56,856 nt of DNA from an uncultured Flavobacteriales bacterium. GTDB taxonomy: Bacteria; Bacteroidota; Bacteroidia; Flavobacteriales_D; Sanyastnellaceae. Of this stretch, positions 1-8,341 are shown piece by piece. The translations under genes and the position numbers were made by a program. The stretch is from assembly GCA_938074325.1 (NCBI GenBank), contig CALJFZ010000051.1, positions 1 through 56,856 on the forward strand, written 5' to 3'. Position 1 is the stretch's first letter; each line of letters begins with the position of its first letter. Below the pieces are notes generated by a model, which had not been told where the DNA came from, searched no databases, and saw only the letters and a program-made list of their open reading frames with translations.

Positions 1-445
1 AGGCACAAGACCCGTCGTCGTCGGTCGCGTCTGCGTCGTAGTTGCAGGCCGCAGCGTCAGAGCAACCAGCGACTTCGAACTCGTCGCAGATGCCATCACC
101 GTCGGTGTCGACGAGGCAGTTGCCGTCGCAGTCGTAGCCGGTTTCTGAATACGTGCACGAACCAGTGTCATCTGTGGCGTCCGCATCAAAATTACAGGCC
201 TCAGCATCCGTGCATCCTGCCACTTCAAATTCGTCGCATACGCTGTCACCATCGGCATCGGCTAAGCAGTTGCCATCGCAGTCGTATCCAGAATCAGGGT
301 AGACGCACGAGTCATCGTCGGTGTTGGATGAGCTGTTGAAGTTGCAAGCCATGGAGTCGGTACATCCTTCGATTACAGCTATGCAAGAACCGTCATCGTA
401 CTCAGCAGACTCATCGTAGTTGAATGCTTCCGTGTCCGTGCAGCC
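1..445 (-). repeat. Cys-rich/TSP3-like 150-bp coding repeats, third cluster
   Basis: Within the giant secreted gene, units of 50 codons each begin with GC(T/S)D and contain one ACN(Y/F) motif, a GYDCDGNCL motif and one acidic DxDGDGxCDEFE loop. One short unit and three long units are visible and the array continues past the left edge. This is protein-coding repetition, not intergenic repeat DNA. Confidence 0.8.
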
Positions 446-3262
446 ACATGCATTCTCAGCAGAAGTATCTGGGGTTGATCCCAATGGAGCAAAGTCACCA
501 GTTCCTGAGAATTCGTAAGTGAATCGTAGGTCGTTTTCACCCAAGCCATTTTCGAATACTTGCACATTGATCCGACCAGAAGGTTCGCTATCGGCGGTCA
601 ATTGCATCAAAAGCACACGGCCATCGGCGTTGGGCAATCCATTGGGCGTGCCATTGAGCACATACCATGCGCCTCCCGCAAAATCATCCATGATGATGTT
701 TTGTCCTCCGATTGCGCCCGTGTGGAATGCGCCAACCCAAGATTGATCCGCGCTTTCGACGGTGGAGATAGCGGATTCAGCACCGATGTTCTGTCCGTCA
801 ATGCCAATGGTCACCCAGCTGTCTGCAGCCAATTCAGGGAAGAAGGCAACAAATGCAGGGTTGATGTCGCTTGCGACCGATCCGCCGAAGTTGGAATTCC
901 AAAAACCATTGGCGGTGGTTAACTCAAATACGTCTTCGTTGTTACCATATACTGAGCTAAGGAAGTCGTCATCGTTCTGCATATTGATGTAGAAACGGTA
1001 GGTCGTCAAGCCCGGTTGTAGGTCTTCGCCATGCACCTCAACGGTCATGTCGTACGTATTAAGAAGAAGGCCAGAAGTGCTGCAAGAACAGAAGTCACAA
1101 GAGCCGTTCTCTTCTGTTGCATCGGCATCGTAGTTGCAGGCGTTTGCTACTGTACAACCCGAAACTTCAAAGGCGTCGCACACGCCGTCACCGTCGGCAT
1201 CTACCAAGCAATTGCCGGCGCAATCGTAGCCCGAGGCAGCAAATTCACACCCCCCGTTGTCGTCAGTCGCGGAGCTGTCGTAATTGCACGCGGTAGCATC
1301 CGTACATCCCGCGATTTCAAATTCATCACAAATACCGTCTCCATCAGCGTCAGCTAAGCATTCGCCCTGGCAATCGTAGCCATTGTCTGCGTAGGTGCAT
1401 GAATCATCGCTGTCTGTGGCATTTGCTGAATAATTACAGGCCATTGGGTCTGTGCAACCTGAAACTTCAAATGGATCACAAACACCATCGCCGTCTGTAT
1501 CAAGCAGGCATGCTCCATTGCAATCGTAGCCCTCTGCTGCGTAGCTACAAGATCCGTCGTTGTCCGTGACCTCAGGGTCAAAGTTGCAGGCGGCTGAGTC
1601 ATCGCATCCAGCAATTTCCAGTTCATCGCAAATTCCATCGCCATCGGCGTCGTTCAAGCAGTTTCCATCGCAGTCCAACAAATCATCCGGGTATTCACAG
1701 GCGGCCAATTCTTCGGGGCCGTAACAGGCCTGCTGGAAGTCAATCAAGACCCGCGTGTCCGAAGCCGGGGAACCGTTTTCAAAAAATTGCACGTACATCG
1801 ACCCGGACAGGTCGCCGTCGGTTGTGACCTGGGCAAGCAGCACGCGGTAATCGTCACCGGCGACGCCATTTGTATTGCCGTTGAAAATGAACCAACTGCC
1901 GCCAATGGCGTCGTCTATGAGGAGGTCTTGGCCGTCTTCAAAGTTGTCGCCCCAAGCATTGCTAGGGTTGTCGATCGTGTTGATGTTGCCCTCGCCAGCG
2001 CCCGCTGATTCGGTAAGGCCAATCGTGATGTAAGAATCGAATGCGGCACTTGGGAAAAAGGCGAACAAAGAGGCGTTTTGATCTGAACCTGTCAATCCAC
2101 CGAAATCACTTTGGAAGAATGAGGTGCTCGATTGGATACGCGTGGGAAACTCCGAGTCGCCCGAAACGCTCGATACAAAGTCATCCGCGTTTTCGCACAA
2201 GGCATAGATGCGGTAGGTGGTGTATCCTGTTAAGTCGTCTGAGCCCACCAGGCCATCGTGCTCCACAAATGGCTCGATTTGCAGGCAGTATGCTGGTCCT
2301 GCAAAGGGCTGGAAATTACAGGCGCTCTCGTCTGCGCAGTTGAGGTCCTCTGTGTAGGCGCAGTATCCGCTATCATCCGTAGCGTCGGCATTGAAATTCA
2401 AGGCCGCTTCGTCGGTACATCCTGTCACTTCAAATTCGTCGCATACGCCGTCCGAATCGCTGTCATTCAGGCAGTTGCCGTCACAGTCATAGCTCGACTC
2501 GGGGTAGGTGCATTCGGCGTCTGAACCAGGGTACGAAGGTGCATCGGGGTTAAAGTTGCAAGCCGTGGAATCGCTGCAGCCGATGGGGCCACAGTCAGTG
2601 CAATTGAACTGCTGTCCCAAAATGAACGCAGGAGAGCCATCTGCTGGTGCGATGAGTGCATGTAACACACCGTTCAAGCAATCTGCGCTTGTGAATTGTG
2701 CAATCAAGACCCGCTGATCGTCGCCTGCAATGGCATTCGTAGCCCCGGGCATGGCGAACCACGACCCACCCGTTGCACTGTTCATGAAAATGCTTTCGCC
2801 TGATGTGGCAGATGGATAGAATAGGTTTGAGACCCATTGCTGATCAATGTCTTCGTTGACGATGATGAACGATTCACCGCTTCCCAAATTCGGTTCTTGT
2901 TCAAGGCCAATCGTGACATAACTGTCGTAGGATAAAGACGGGTAGAGAGCCAAACCTTCCGTCGAAATCCCAGCAGCCGTAGGGCCAGATGCGTAAAGAC
3001 TGTTGAAGTAACCTGCGGGCGCGACGATTTCTGTGGGGTTTTCGTCGTTACCGAACACCGTCAGAACTTGATCGGCAGGGTCCGCCAGGTTGATAAAGAA
3101 CTGGTAAGTCGTGTGACCGGTAAGGTCAGCTTCTCCTACCATTCCGTCGTGTTCACCGGCAATTTCAATGGACATTGAATAGTCCTGGGCGTGGGTGGTT
3201 TGCAGGGCTGTGCACAACACAGCTACCGCCCAGAAGGACCGGGTTAGGCAATTTTGGCTCAT
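1..3262 (-). CDS. Giant secreted repeat protein, C-terminus cut by window edge
   Basis: The reading frame is open from an ATG at 3262 to the left edge (about 1087 codons), so the C-terminus is missing. An N-terminal signal peptide ends near THAQ, about residue 26. Three related domains of about 190-210 residues follow (bases about 2582-3190, 1701-2289 and 446-1086), each with an EHDGxVGxxDLTGxTTY-like opening, a SYxTIGL core and a RVLLAQ segment. They are separated by Cys-rich units of about 50 residues (GCTDxxACNYD, then GYDCDGNCL, then DADGDGVCDEFE). The DxDGDGxCDxxE loops resemble thrombospondin type 3 calcium-binding repeats. An extracellular, probably adhesive or structural surface protein is inferred; a T9SS sorting tail would be expected beyond the edge but cannot be seen. 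The role of the three domains is unknown. The start is chosen because it gives a clean signal peptide. Confidence 0.85.
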   Translation of the reverse strand, partial: MSQNCLTRSFWAVAVLCTALQTTHAQDYSMSIEIAGEHDGMVGEADLTGHTTYQFFINLADPADQVLTVFGNDENPTEIVAPAGYFNSLYASGPTAAGISTEGLALYPSLSYDSYVTIGLEQEPNLGSGESFIIVNEDIDQQWVSNLFYPSATSGESIFMNSATGGSWFAMPGATNAIAGDDQRVLIAQFTSADCLNGVLHALIAPADGSPAFILGQQFNCTDCGPIGCSDSTACNFNPDAPSYPGSDAECTYPESSYDCDGNCLNDSDSDGVCDEFEVTGCTDEAALNFNADATDDSGYCAYTEDLNCADESACNFQPFAGPAYCLQIEPFVEHDGLVGSDDLTGYTTYRIYALCENADDFVSSVSGDSEFPTRIQSSTSFFQSDFGGLTGSDQNASLFAFFPSAAFDSYITIGLTESAGAGEGNINTIDNPSNAWGDNFEDGQDLLIDDAIGGSWFIFNGNTNGVAGDDYRVLLAQVTTDGDLSGSMYVQFFENGSPASDTRVLIDFQQACYGPEELAACEYPDDLLDCDGNCLNDADGDGICDELEIAGCDDSAACNFDPEVTDNDGSCSYAAEGYDCNGACLLDTDGDGVCDPFEVSGCTDPMACNYSANATDSDDSCTYADNGYDCQGECLADADGDGICDEFEIAGCTDATACNYDSSATDDNGGCEFAASGYDCAGNCLVDADGDGVCDAFEVSGCTVANACNYDADATEENGSCDFCSCSTSGLLLNTYDMTVEVHGEDLQPGLTTYRFYINMQNDDDFLSSVYGNNEDVFELTTANGFWNSNFGGSVASDINPAFVAFFPELAADSWVTIGIDGQNIGAESAISTVESADQSWVGAFHTGAIGGQNIIMDDFAGGAWYVLNGTPNGLPNADGRVLLMQLTADSEPSGRINVQVFENGLGENDLRFTYEFSGTGDFAPLGSTPDTSAENACGCTDTEAFNYDESAEYDDGSCIAVIEGCTDSMACNFNSSSNTDDDSCVYPDSGYDCDGNCLADADGDSVCDEFEVAGCTDAEACNFDADATDDTGSCTYSETGYDCDGNCLVDTDGDGICDEFEVAGCSDAAACNYDADATDDDGSCA
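1087..1700 (-). repeat. Cys-rich/TSP3-like 150-bp coding repeats, second cluster
   Basis: Four tandem units of about 150 bp, preceded by half a unit, link the second and third large domains of the giant secreted protein. Units share GCTD, ACNY and DGDGxCDxFE positions but differ at many codons, which suggests older duplication or purifying selection on the protein rather than very recent slippage. Confidence 0.8.
2290..2581 (-). repeat. Cys-rich/TSP3-like coding repeats, first cluster
   Basis: About two units lie between the first and second large domains of the giant secreted protein. The first keeps the full acidic loop (DSDSDGVCDEFE). The second is irregular and lacks the calcium-type loop. 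Confidence 0.7.
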
Positions 3263-3282
3263 GTCAGACAATTTGGGACTTC

Positions 3283-3309
3283 TAATATAAGGACTCAAGG
3301 CTTATATTA
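3283..3309. promoter_or_regulatory. Perfect 9-bp inverted repeat upstream of the giant gene
   Basis: TAATATAAG (3283-3291) and CTTATATTA (3301-3309) are exact inverted copies with a 9-base loop, 20 bp upstream of the ATG at 3262. There is no T-run after it, so it is not an intrinsic terminator. It could be an operator or a 5' leader hairpin. The 3263-3431 gap otherwise shows only AT-rich sequence with no convincing full promoter. Confidence 0.45.
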
Positions 3310-3431
3310 TGCTATTCGTCGAAAGAAATTATTTATCCCCAGACGAAAAGTGTCTAATTGTCGAAAGTTGTACGATCCGCCTTACATACCATTGGTCTCT
3401 AAAGTGCCGATGAATATGCGATAAGGACCGC

Positions 3432-5159
3432 TCAGTTTGGACAGTTCGCGCCAAAATCTGTCAGGAGCAATAACAAGTCTGCGACGGTAACGACGCCATC
3501 GGAATTGATGTCGGTCGCGCAATCATTGGTGGCTTCGGAGAACAGGCAAGATGCGTCGTCAACCGTAGATAACTGATTGAAATTCAGTGCCGAAGGATAG
3601 GTGCATCCGAAGACTTCGCACGAGATGAAATCACACGTTCCGTCATCAAAAGTGGCTTCGCTGCTGAAATTGCATGCGTTGGGGTAGGTGCAGCCGGGCT
3701 CCTCGTCTTCACCGGTTCCGTTTCCACTTGGATCGCAAGGAGTGTCTGTGGTGTGCTCGCCGTAATTCGACCAGTCGTCCATGTCCAGAACGATCCATTC
3801 ACTGTTCGTGGCGTCGGTACCAGCTGAGCTTTGCCAGTCTCCTGAATTGCCGCCTATTACGTGGCTTTTTCGAACCAGGGTGTGGTTTTGTGTAGCTGCA
3901 GGAACGCCGGCCACGTCCCAGCCACTTCCGGGGTCACCGTCCCAATCTCCGATGATGTCGAGAATGACAAAATCTGTGGGGTTGCCTTCTACCAGTGCAA
4001 ATCCGTCGTCCCCATTGGATAAGTTTCCGTAGATGAAGTCTGCAGCGTTGAGCAAGGTTGGGCTCGCGGAAGTGTGTACAATTCGGAATACTCCACCGGC
4101 TTCAATGGACGCTCCCGCGGGCAATTCTACCCACGTTTCGTACGAACCCGGCGTTGCCGGTGCGTTCACGGTATGGGCCAATGCCAAATTCTCAAGACTT
4201 AGCGGGAGCAATCCCGGATTGAATACTTCGAGGTATTTGTTGTTCGAACTGCCTTCCCCGTATTCCGAGAAAAACAAGGAGCAAGAGGTCAATTCGTTGC
4301 CCGAACAATCCAGCCCTATTTCGGGGTAGGTGCATGACCCGTCGTTGGTGGTGGCGCTAGCGTCGTAATTACAGGCACTGGGGTCAGTACACCCTTCAAT
4401 GGAGGTGCCTGACCAAAACCACGCCGTCTCCACCCATTCAGGATGGCTGATGTAAGGATTGAAATTGCCTTGTGCCGACTCAACGCGGGTATTTCGGGTG
4501 GACTCGAAAGCATCCACAGGATCGTCCAAGTGCCATTGAAAAAACATTTCAGGATCACCAAGTGCCTCCATGCTCCCCGCTTGGGTAGGGTACATCGTAT
4601 AGAAGTAAAATACTTTTCGGGCGATGTCTCCCTTTTGATCGGCCGGCGGTTCCCAGGCGGCTCCAGACCGTTTGGACCAAGCTGCTGGATTGCTCGGGAT
4701 GTTGCCTTGTGTGGTGTAATCGCCGTTGGAGTCAACACCGTACCATTGGGCGGTCTCGTCAGCAACCCAGCCGTAGCTGGTGTTTCCACGCGCAGAATTG
4801 GCGCTTCCATGGGTAGGGCGGATGTTGAACAAATCCGACTTCATGGGGGAAATGCTGCCAAAGAAGCTTTGTGGTACGATGTGTTCAGTATTGATGGGGT
4901 TGAGATAAGTCGTGAAGGAGGCGGCTTGTTGGAAGCCTGTGTAAATGCCGGTAATCAAACCGCCTTGCTCATCGGTAAATCCAAACATCTGCGTACGCGC
5001 TCCGTTGTATCCCAAATCGTCGAAGTAAGGGTCGTACCATTCGTTCTTCAGCCATTCCCTAAGGTCTTCTGAGTGGAGATTCGCAGGGGGAGTGGGTTGG
5101 GCCCACCCGATCGTTTGTAGGCAGGAGATTACGAGGATGAGGGGATAGAACTTATTCAT
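3432..5159 (-). CDS. Secreted endonuclease I family nuclease with lamin-tail domain and dockerin-like tail
   Basis: Residues about 20-240 match the endonuclease I (EndA/BsuBI-like, His-Me finger) family: EHIVPQSF carries the expected catalytic His, followed by DLFNIRPTHGSANSARGN with the family's Asn and Arg pattern. A GCTDPSACNYDASAT Cys-rich unit follows, then a probable lamin-tail domain (SLFFSEYGEGSSNNKYLEVFNPG region), two more Cys-rich units and a C-terminal DINSDGVVTVADLLLLL segment like a dockerin calcium loop. The ATG at 5159 gives MNKFYPLILVISCLQTIGWA as signal peptide; an in-frame TTG at 5177 is less likely. It is probably an extracellular DNase or RNase used for nucleic acid scavenging (inference). 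The Cys-rich unit is shared with the neighbouring giant protein. Confidence 0.88.
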   Translation of the reverse strand: MNKFYPLILVISCLQTIGWAQPTPPANLHSEDLREWLKNEWYDPYFDDLGYNGARTQMFGFTDEQGGLITGIYTGFQQAASFTTYLNPINTEHIVPQSFFGSISPMKSDLFNIRPTHGSANSARGNTSYGWVADETAQWYGVDSNGDYTTQGNIPSNPAAWSKRSGAAWEPPADQKGDIARKVFYFYTMYPTQAGSMEALGDPEMFFQWHLDDPVDAFESTRNTRVESAQGNFNPYISHPEWVETAWFWSGTSIEGCTDPSACNYDASATTNDGSCTYPEIGLDCSGNELTSCSLFFSEYGEGSSNNKYLEVFNPGLLPLSLENLALAHTVNAPATPGSYETWVELPAGASIEAGGVFRIVHTSASPTLLNAADFIYGNLSNGDDGFALVEGNPTDFVILDIIGDWDGDPGSGWDVAGVPAATQNHTLVRKSHVIGGNSGDWQSSAGTDATNSEWIVLDMDDWSNYGEHTTDTPCDPSGNGTGEDEEPGCTYPNACNFSSEATFDDGTCDFISCEVFGCTYPSALNFNQLSTVDDASCLFSEATNDCATDINSDGVVTVADLLLLLTDFGANCPN

Positions 5160-5211
5160 GGAATTCACGCGAATCAAATACGTTTAAATTACTGGTAATA
5201 AGCAAGTAAGA

Positions 5212-6804
5212 TCAGTCTTTCTTGATAAAATAGAGCTCTGTAAAGTCGAAGTCAGGATTGGGCACGTTGATGTCCAGTGACTCCACTGAACCTTCTGCGT
5301 TCAGGCTGAAATGAGCGGTTCCGCTGGGCAACATCATTTGGCTCCCCCAATGCAGGCGAAAGGTGTCGAAATGCCAGTGTTCCAGTTCTCCAAAGAACAG
5401 CGAAGTCGGTTGAAAGTCGAAAGAGAGCTGTTCATTCTCCAGTTCCACCACGAGATCTCCGTACATCTTATCTGTGTAGGTCCCGGCATAAGATTCCAGT
5501 GCGAGGGATGGGGAAGTCCCCGGTATGCGGGAATCATTGAGGGCCTGCTCCGCGGCAGCCTTCTCCTCAGGTTCAGCTGCTCGGCGCTCGCGCAGGAAGT
5601 CAAGCAAGGGAGTTCCCTTCTCGTTTTCCAATAGAATGCCCAGTGCGTCAAACCCGGTTGCCCATGGAACAGAACTGTTCGTGTTGGTGGCGATGAAGAT
5701 GCCAAGCTTCTCCTCAGGTACGAGCAATTGGCGAGAAATCATTCCGTCATAACCGCCGGAATGTCCAACGACCTTGCGACCGTGCAATGTGCTCAGCTCC
5801 CACCCCAAACCATAGCCTCGAAAGTGCATGCTGGGAAGGTATTGGTTGTAAAATGGTGACACGGGAATGGGGGTGTGCATGCTCCACATGCTACGGGTTT
5901 GTTGCTCGGTCCATAGCCGTCCACCATCGACGCGTCCACTGTCCATTTGGACAATCATCCATCGGGCCATCTCATCGACGCTGGTGATCAAGGCCCCAGC
6001 TGGTGCCATGTTGTCCCAGTTGACCCAATTAATGGGTGCCAATGAGCCGTCTTCCAGTTCATTGTGCGGCAATGCGACATTTTCAACGTTTTCAAGCGCG
6101 TTGGTCGACAGCACGGCGCGCTCCATGCCCAGTGGAAGGAGCAATGAATCGCGTACGACTTCTTCCCAATCCCGGCCGGTCACTTGCTCGATGACCTGAC
6201 CTGCAGCGATGTAAAGGATGTTCTGGTAGCCAAATGTGGTCCTGAATCCGCTGACCGGTTCCAGATGCCGCGCCTTTTTCAGCACGTCTTCGGCGCTCCA
6301 AGACGTTCCATACCAGAGCAAATCGCCCGAGAAGGTGGCCAATCCACTGCGGTGGCAGAGCAGATCTGCGATGCGCAATTCATCGGTGACGTACGGATCG
6401 TAAAGCTCGAAATGCGGCAAGTATGATTGCACGCGGTCGTCCCAGTTCAATTTCCCCGCATCCACCAGTTGCGCTAGGGCAGCGCTGGTAAAAGCTTTTG
6501 TGTTAGATGCAACAGCATACATCGATTGGGAATTGGCCGGTTCCGAACCGGTTGCGTCGAGCATCCCATGAGAAGAACTGAAAATGAGTTGGCCCTCGTG
6601 AACCACGGCCACCGAGATGGAGGGCAGGTTCAGGGTTTGCTGAGCTTCTTCTAAGGCAGCATCGAGTCGATTCCACTGTGCATTTGAAATGCGCAATTGC
6701 GCGGAACAGGGTTCAGAAGTAAGCAAAGCCATCCCCACCAGACCAAGAAATCCGAGAAACGTGCGTTTGACTTTTGGGGTTTTGAAGGAAATTTGGGACA
6801 TCAT
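5212..6804 (-). CDS. Secreted serine hydrolase of the beta-lactamase/class C family
   Basis: About 530 residues. The SxxK motif is seen in VASNTKAF (about residue 100), the Tyr-x-Asn motif in FGYQNILY, and the HSGGYDGM segment supplies the third active-site region (KTG equivalent, HxG form). This is the PF00144 beta-lactamase-related family, which includes D-aminopeptidases, esterases and penicillin-binding proteins; the exact substrate cannot be read. The last 100 residues (YAGTYTDKMYGDLVVE onward) look like the C-terminal lipocalin-like domain common in Bacteroidota members. The tandem ATGs at 6804 and 6801 give a signal peptide (FLGFLGLVGMALLTSEPCSA). The longer start at 6888 would overlap the divergent Smr gene and add a non-signal extension, so it is rejected. 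Confidence 0.88.
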   Translation of the reverse strand: MMSQISFKTPKVKRTFLGFLGLVGMALLTSEPCSAQLRISNAQWNRLDAALEEAQQTLNLPSISVAVVHEGQLIFSSSHGMLDATGSEPANSQSMYAVASNTKAFTSAALAQLVDAGKLNWDDRVQSYLPHFELYDPYVTDELRIADLLCHRSGLATFSGDLLWYGTSWSAEDVLKKARHLEPVSGFRTTFGYQNILYIAAGQVIEQVTGRDWEEVVRDSLLLPLGMERAVLSTNALENVENVALPHNELEDGSLAPINWVNWDNMAPAGALITSVDEMARWMIVQMDSGRVDGGRLWTEQQTRSMWSMHTPIPVSPFYNQYLPSMHFRGYGLGWELSTLHGRKVVGHSGGYDGMISRQLLVPEEKLGIFIATNTNSSVPWATGFDALGILLENEKGTPLLDFLRERRAAEPEEKAAAEQALNDSRIPGTSPSLALESYAGTYTDKMYGDLVVELENEQLSFDFQPTSLFFGELEHWHFDTFRLHWGSQMMLPSGTAHFSLNAEGSVESLDINVPNPDFDFTELYFIKKD

Positions 6805-6810
6805 AACAGC

Positions 6811-6818
6811 TAAGTTCG
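6811..6818 (+). promoter_or_regulatory. -7-like box before the Smr gene
   Basis: TAAGTTCG lies 5 bases before the ATG at 6824 and differs from the Bacteroidota -7 consensus TAnnTTTG at one base. A TTTG lies 15 bases upstream (6792-6795), which is short for a -33 element. If real, the transcript would be leaderless or nearly so. Confidence 0.35.
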
Positions 6819-6823
6819 GTGAC

Positions 6824-7432
6824 ATGACCTCGAAAGCCTTCAAAATCGGTGCAAAAGTGCGTTTTCTCAATGATGTGGGTGAAGGCACCGTGAAAGGCTT
6901 TTCAGGCGACGATCAGGTCTTGGTAGAGGATGAAAATGGTTTCGAGTACGAGCATCATGCAAAAGACCTCATACCCATGGAGTCTAAGGCGGACATGGAG
7001 CAAGCATATGAGCGCGTAGTTCCCTCGGTGCTTGAAATCCTCCAGCAGGAAATGGACCCCAATCGCCAGCGCAAAATGGAGCAGGACTTCAAGGCGAAAT
7101 ACAAAGAGGCACAAGCACGTCCAACAGGTGGCACGGTGGAAGAGGTTGATCTGCACCTCCACGCCATAGTGGATTCACAAGCGGGACTCAGCCCTGGAGT
7201 GATGCTGGAATTGCAGATAGCGCACTTCGAACGGATGCTTCAAATCGGCATTCGGCAGCGTACCAAGAAGATGATTTTCATTCACGGCATCGGTCAAGGG
7301 GTGCTGCGTCACCAAATTTGGTCGAGGGTGGAGCAGTATTACCCGGATTGTTCGTGCCGTTCAGCGGACCCAAGGCAGTATGGAAATGGTGCGACAGAGG
7401 TGTGGATCGGCGAGTCTGCCTTTCGTTCTTGA
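6824..7432 (+). CDS. DUF2027-Smr domain protein
   Basis: 202 residues. The N-terminal part (KIGAKVRFLNDVGEGTVKGF, then a VLVEDENGFEYEHHAKDL segment) is like the DUF2027 SH3-like region seen in Bacteroidota Smr proteins. The C-terminus is an Smr domain: EEVDLHLHAI holds the DLHLH motif and FIHGIGQGVLR the HGxGxG motif. Smr domains act as nucleases or nucleic-acid binders in mismatch repair-linked MutS2 and in ribosome rescue; which applies here is unknown. The ATG at 6824 is chosen because it gives MTSKAFKIGAKV, the usual N-terminus, and avoids overlap with the divergent hydrolase. It ends 8 bp from the convergent neighbour. Confidence 0.9.
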   Translation: MTSKAFKIGAKVRFLNDVGEGTVKGFSGDDQVLVEDENGFEYEHHAKDLIPMESKADMEQAYERVVPSVLEILQQEMDPNRQRKMEQDFKAKYKEAQARPTGGTVEEVDLHLHAIVDSQAGLSPGVMLELQIAHFERMLQIGIRQRTKKMIFIHGIGQGVLRHQIWSRVEQYYPDCSCRSADPRQYGNGATEVWIGESAFRS

Positions 7433-7440
7433 CCCCGGCA

Positions 7441-8310
7441 TCAATCGTTTGTTGCCTCTTTCGCCTTTTTCTCGTCTGTCCACTCGCGCGCAATCGTGCG
7501 CAAGTCCCGTTCGGGATCGTTGATGCTCAATTGGGTCGCATCTACCTCCAATGGCGTTTCCAATGCGGTCCATTCAAGGGCGCGAATCTGGAGTAATGCT
7601 TGGTCGTTTCCCGCAATTTTGGTCAATGAAATCAGCGGATATTTTTGAGCAGTGAAGGGGAGTTCGCATGGCTCGATGGGTTGGAGCCGCAGCCAGTTGA
7701 ATGCAGCCATTGCACGGGAACCGTTCTTCTCGTTACTCAATACAACCTGTATTTCGGTATCGCCTTCGCGGAACGTCCAGGTGGACGAAGTATCTGTCCT
7801 CGCCGTTGCCTCCCAATTTGGTGATTTTTTGGGGCTGAATTGGGTCGCATTTCCGGTGAAGCCCGCTTGTTCGGCGATGCGCGCGGGAATGAACGCACCT
7901 TGCAGTGTTTTCAAATTCAGGGTCGCAGCGCGGTTTGTGGATTGATCCAGGTAAAAGACATCCTCGGTCGCACCGTTCTGCATTTGCCACACGTGGGGAG
8001 CATCCTTCGTTTTGGGGTTGAACCAAAACCACTGGAGTTGTGTCCGACCTCCTTGCGTTGTTTCAAACGTGGCCCGTTCAGGCCAAGCATGGGTCTTGGT
8101 TCCAAGGTTGGTGCGGGACATGGCCGCAATTTCCTTGGACAGCTCTGCTTGGTACGCCATTCGCTCCAGGCGCGCAGAGTCCACCGGTACGCTGTCGGTC
8201 AAGAGGGAGTCTTGTGGAGTGGTTTCTACGGACTCTTGGGCGTGAATAGGAGCCCAGGATTGTAGCAGCATCAGTGCTGTGGAGATGCCCGAAAGCAGCA
8301 TTTTCTTCAT
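7441..8310 (-). CDS. Secreted protein of unknown function
   Basis: 289 residues with a signal peptide (MKKMLLSGISTALMLLQSWAPIHAQ). I do not recognise a named domain. A Ser/Thr/Asp-rich linker follows the signal, then a mixed alpha/beta region with TQLQWFWFNPKTKDAPHVW and a C-terminal charged tail. It lies downstream of another secreted unknown in the same direction (31-bp gap), so both may serve one periplasmic or surface function. It has its own promoter-like box immediately before the ATG. Confidence 0.75.
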   Translation of the reverse strand: MKKMLLSGISTALMLLQSWAPIHAQESVETTPQDSLLTDSVPVDSARLERMAYQAELSKEIAAMSRTNLGTKTHAWPERATFETTQGGRTQLQWFWFNPKTKDAPHVWQMQNGATEDVFYLDQSTNRAATLNLKTLQGAFIPARIAEQAGFTGNATQFSPKKSPNWEATARTDTSSTWTFREGDTEIQVVLSNEKNGSRAMAAFNWLRLQPIEPCELPFTAQKYPLISLTKIAGNDQALLQIRALEWTALETPLEVDATQLSINDPERDLRTIAREWTDEKKAKEATND

Positions 8311-8314
8311 AAAT

Positions 8315-8322
8315 CGAAGATA
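8315..8322 (-). promoter_or_regulatory. -7-like box, leaderless spacing
   Basis: On the minus strand TATCTTCG is followed by 4 bases and the ATG at 8310. One mismatch to TAnnTTTG. No -33 TTG is visible at the expected distance. This predicts transcription starting at or very near the start codon. Confidence 0.4.
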
Positions 8323-8341
8323 CGGCTTCGGAAGGGAAGAT

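Noticed and set aside
1-3262. Periodic 150-bp repeats as a CRISPR array
   Set aside because: Repeats diverge, keep an open reading frame and encode Cys-rich units. There are no constant-length spacers.
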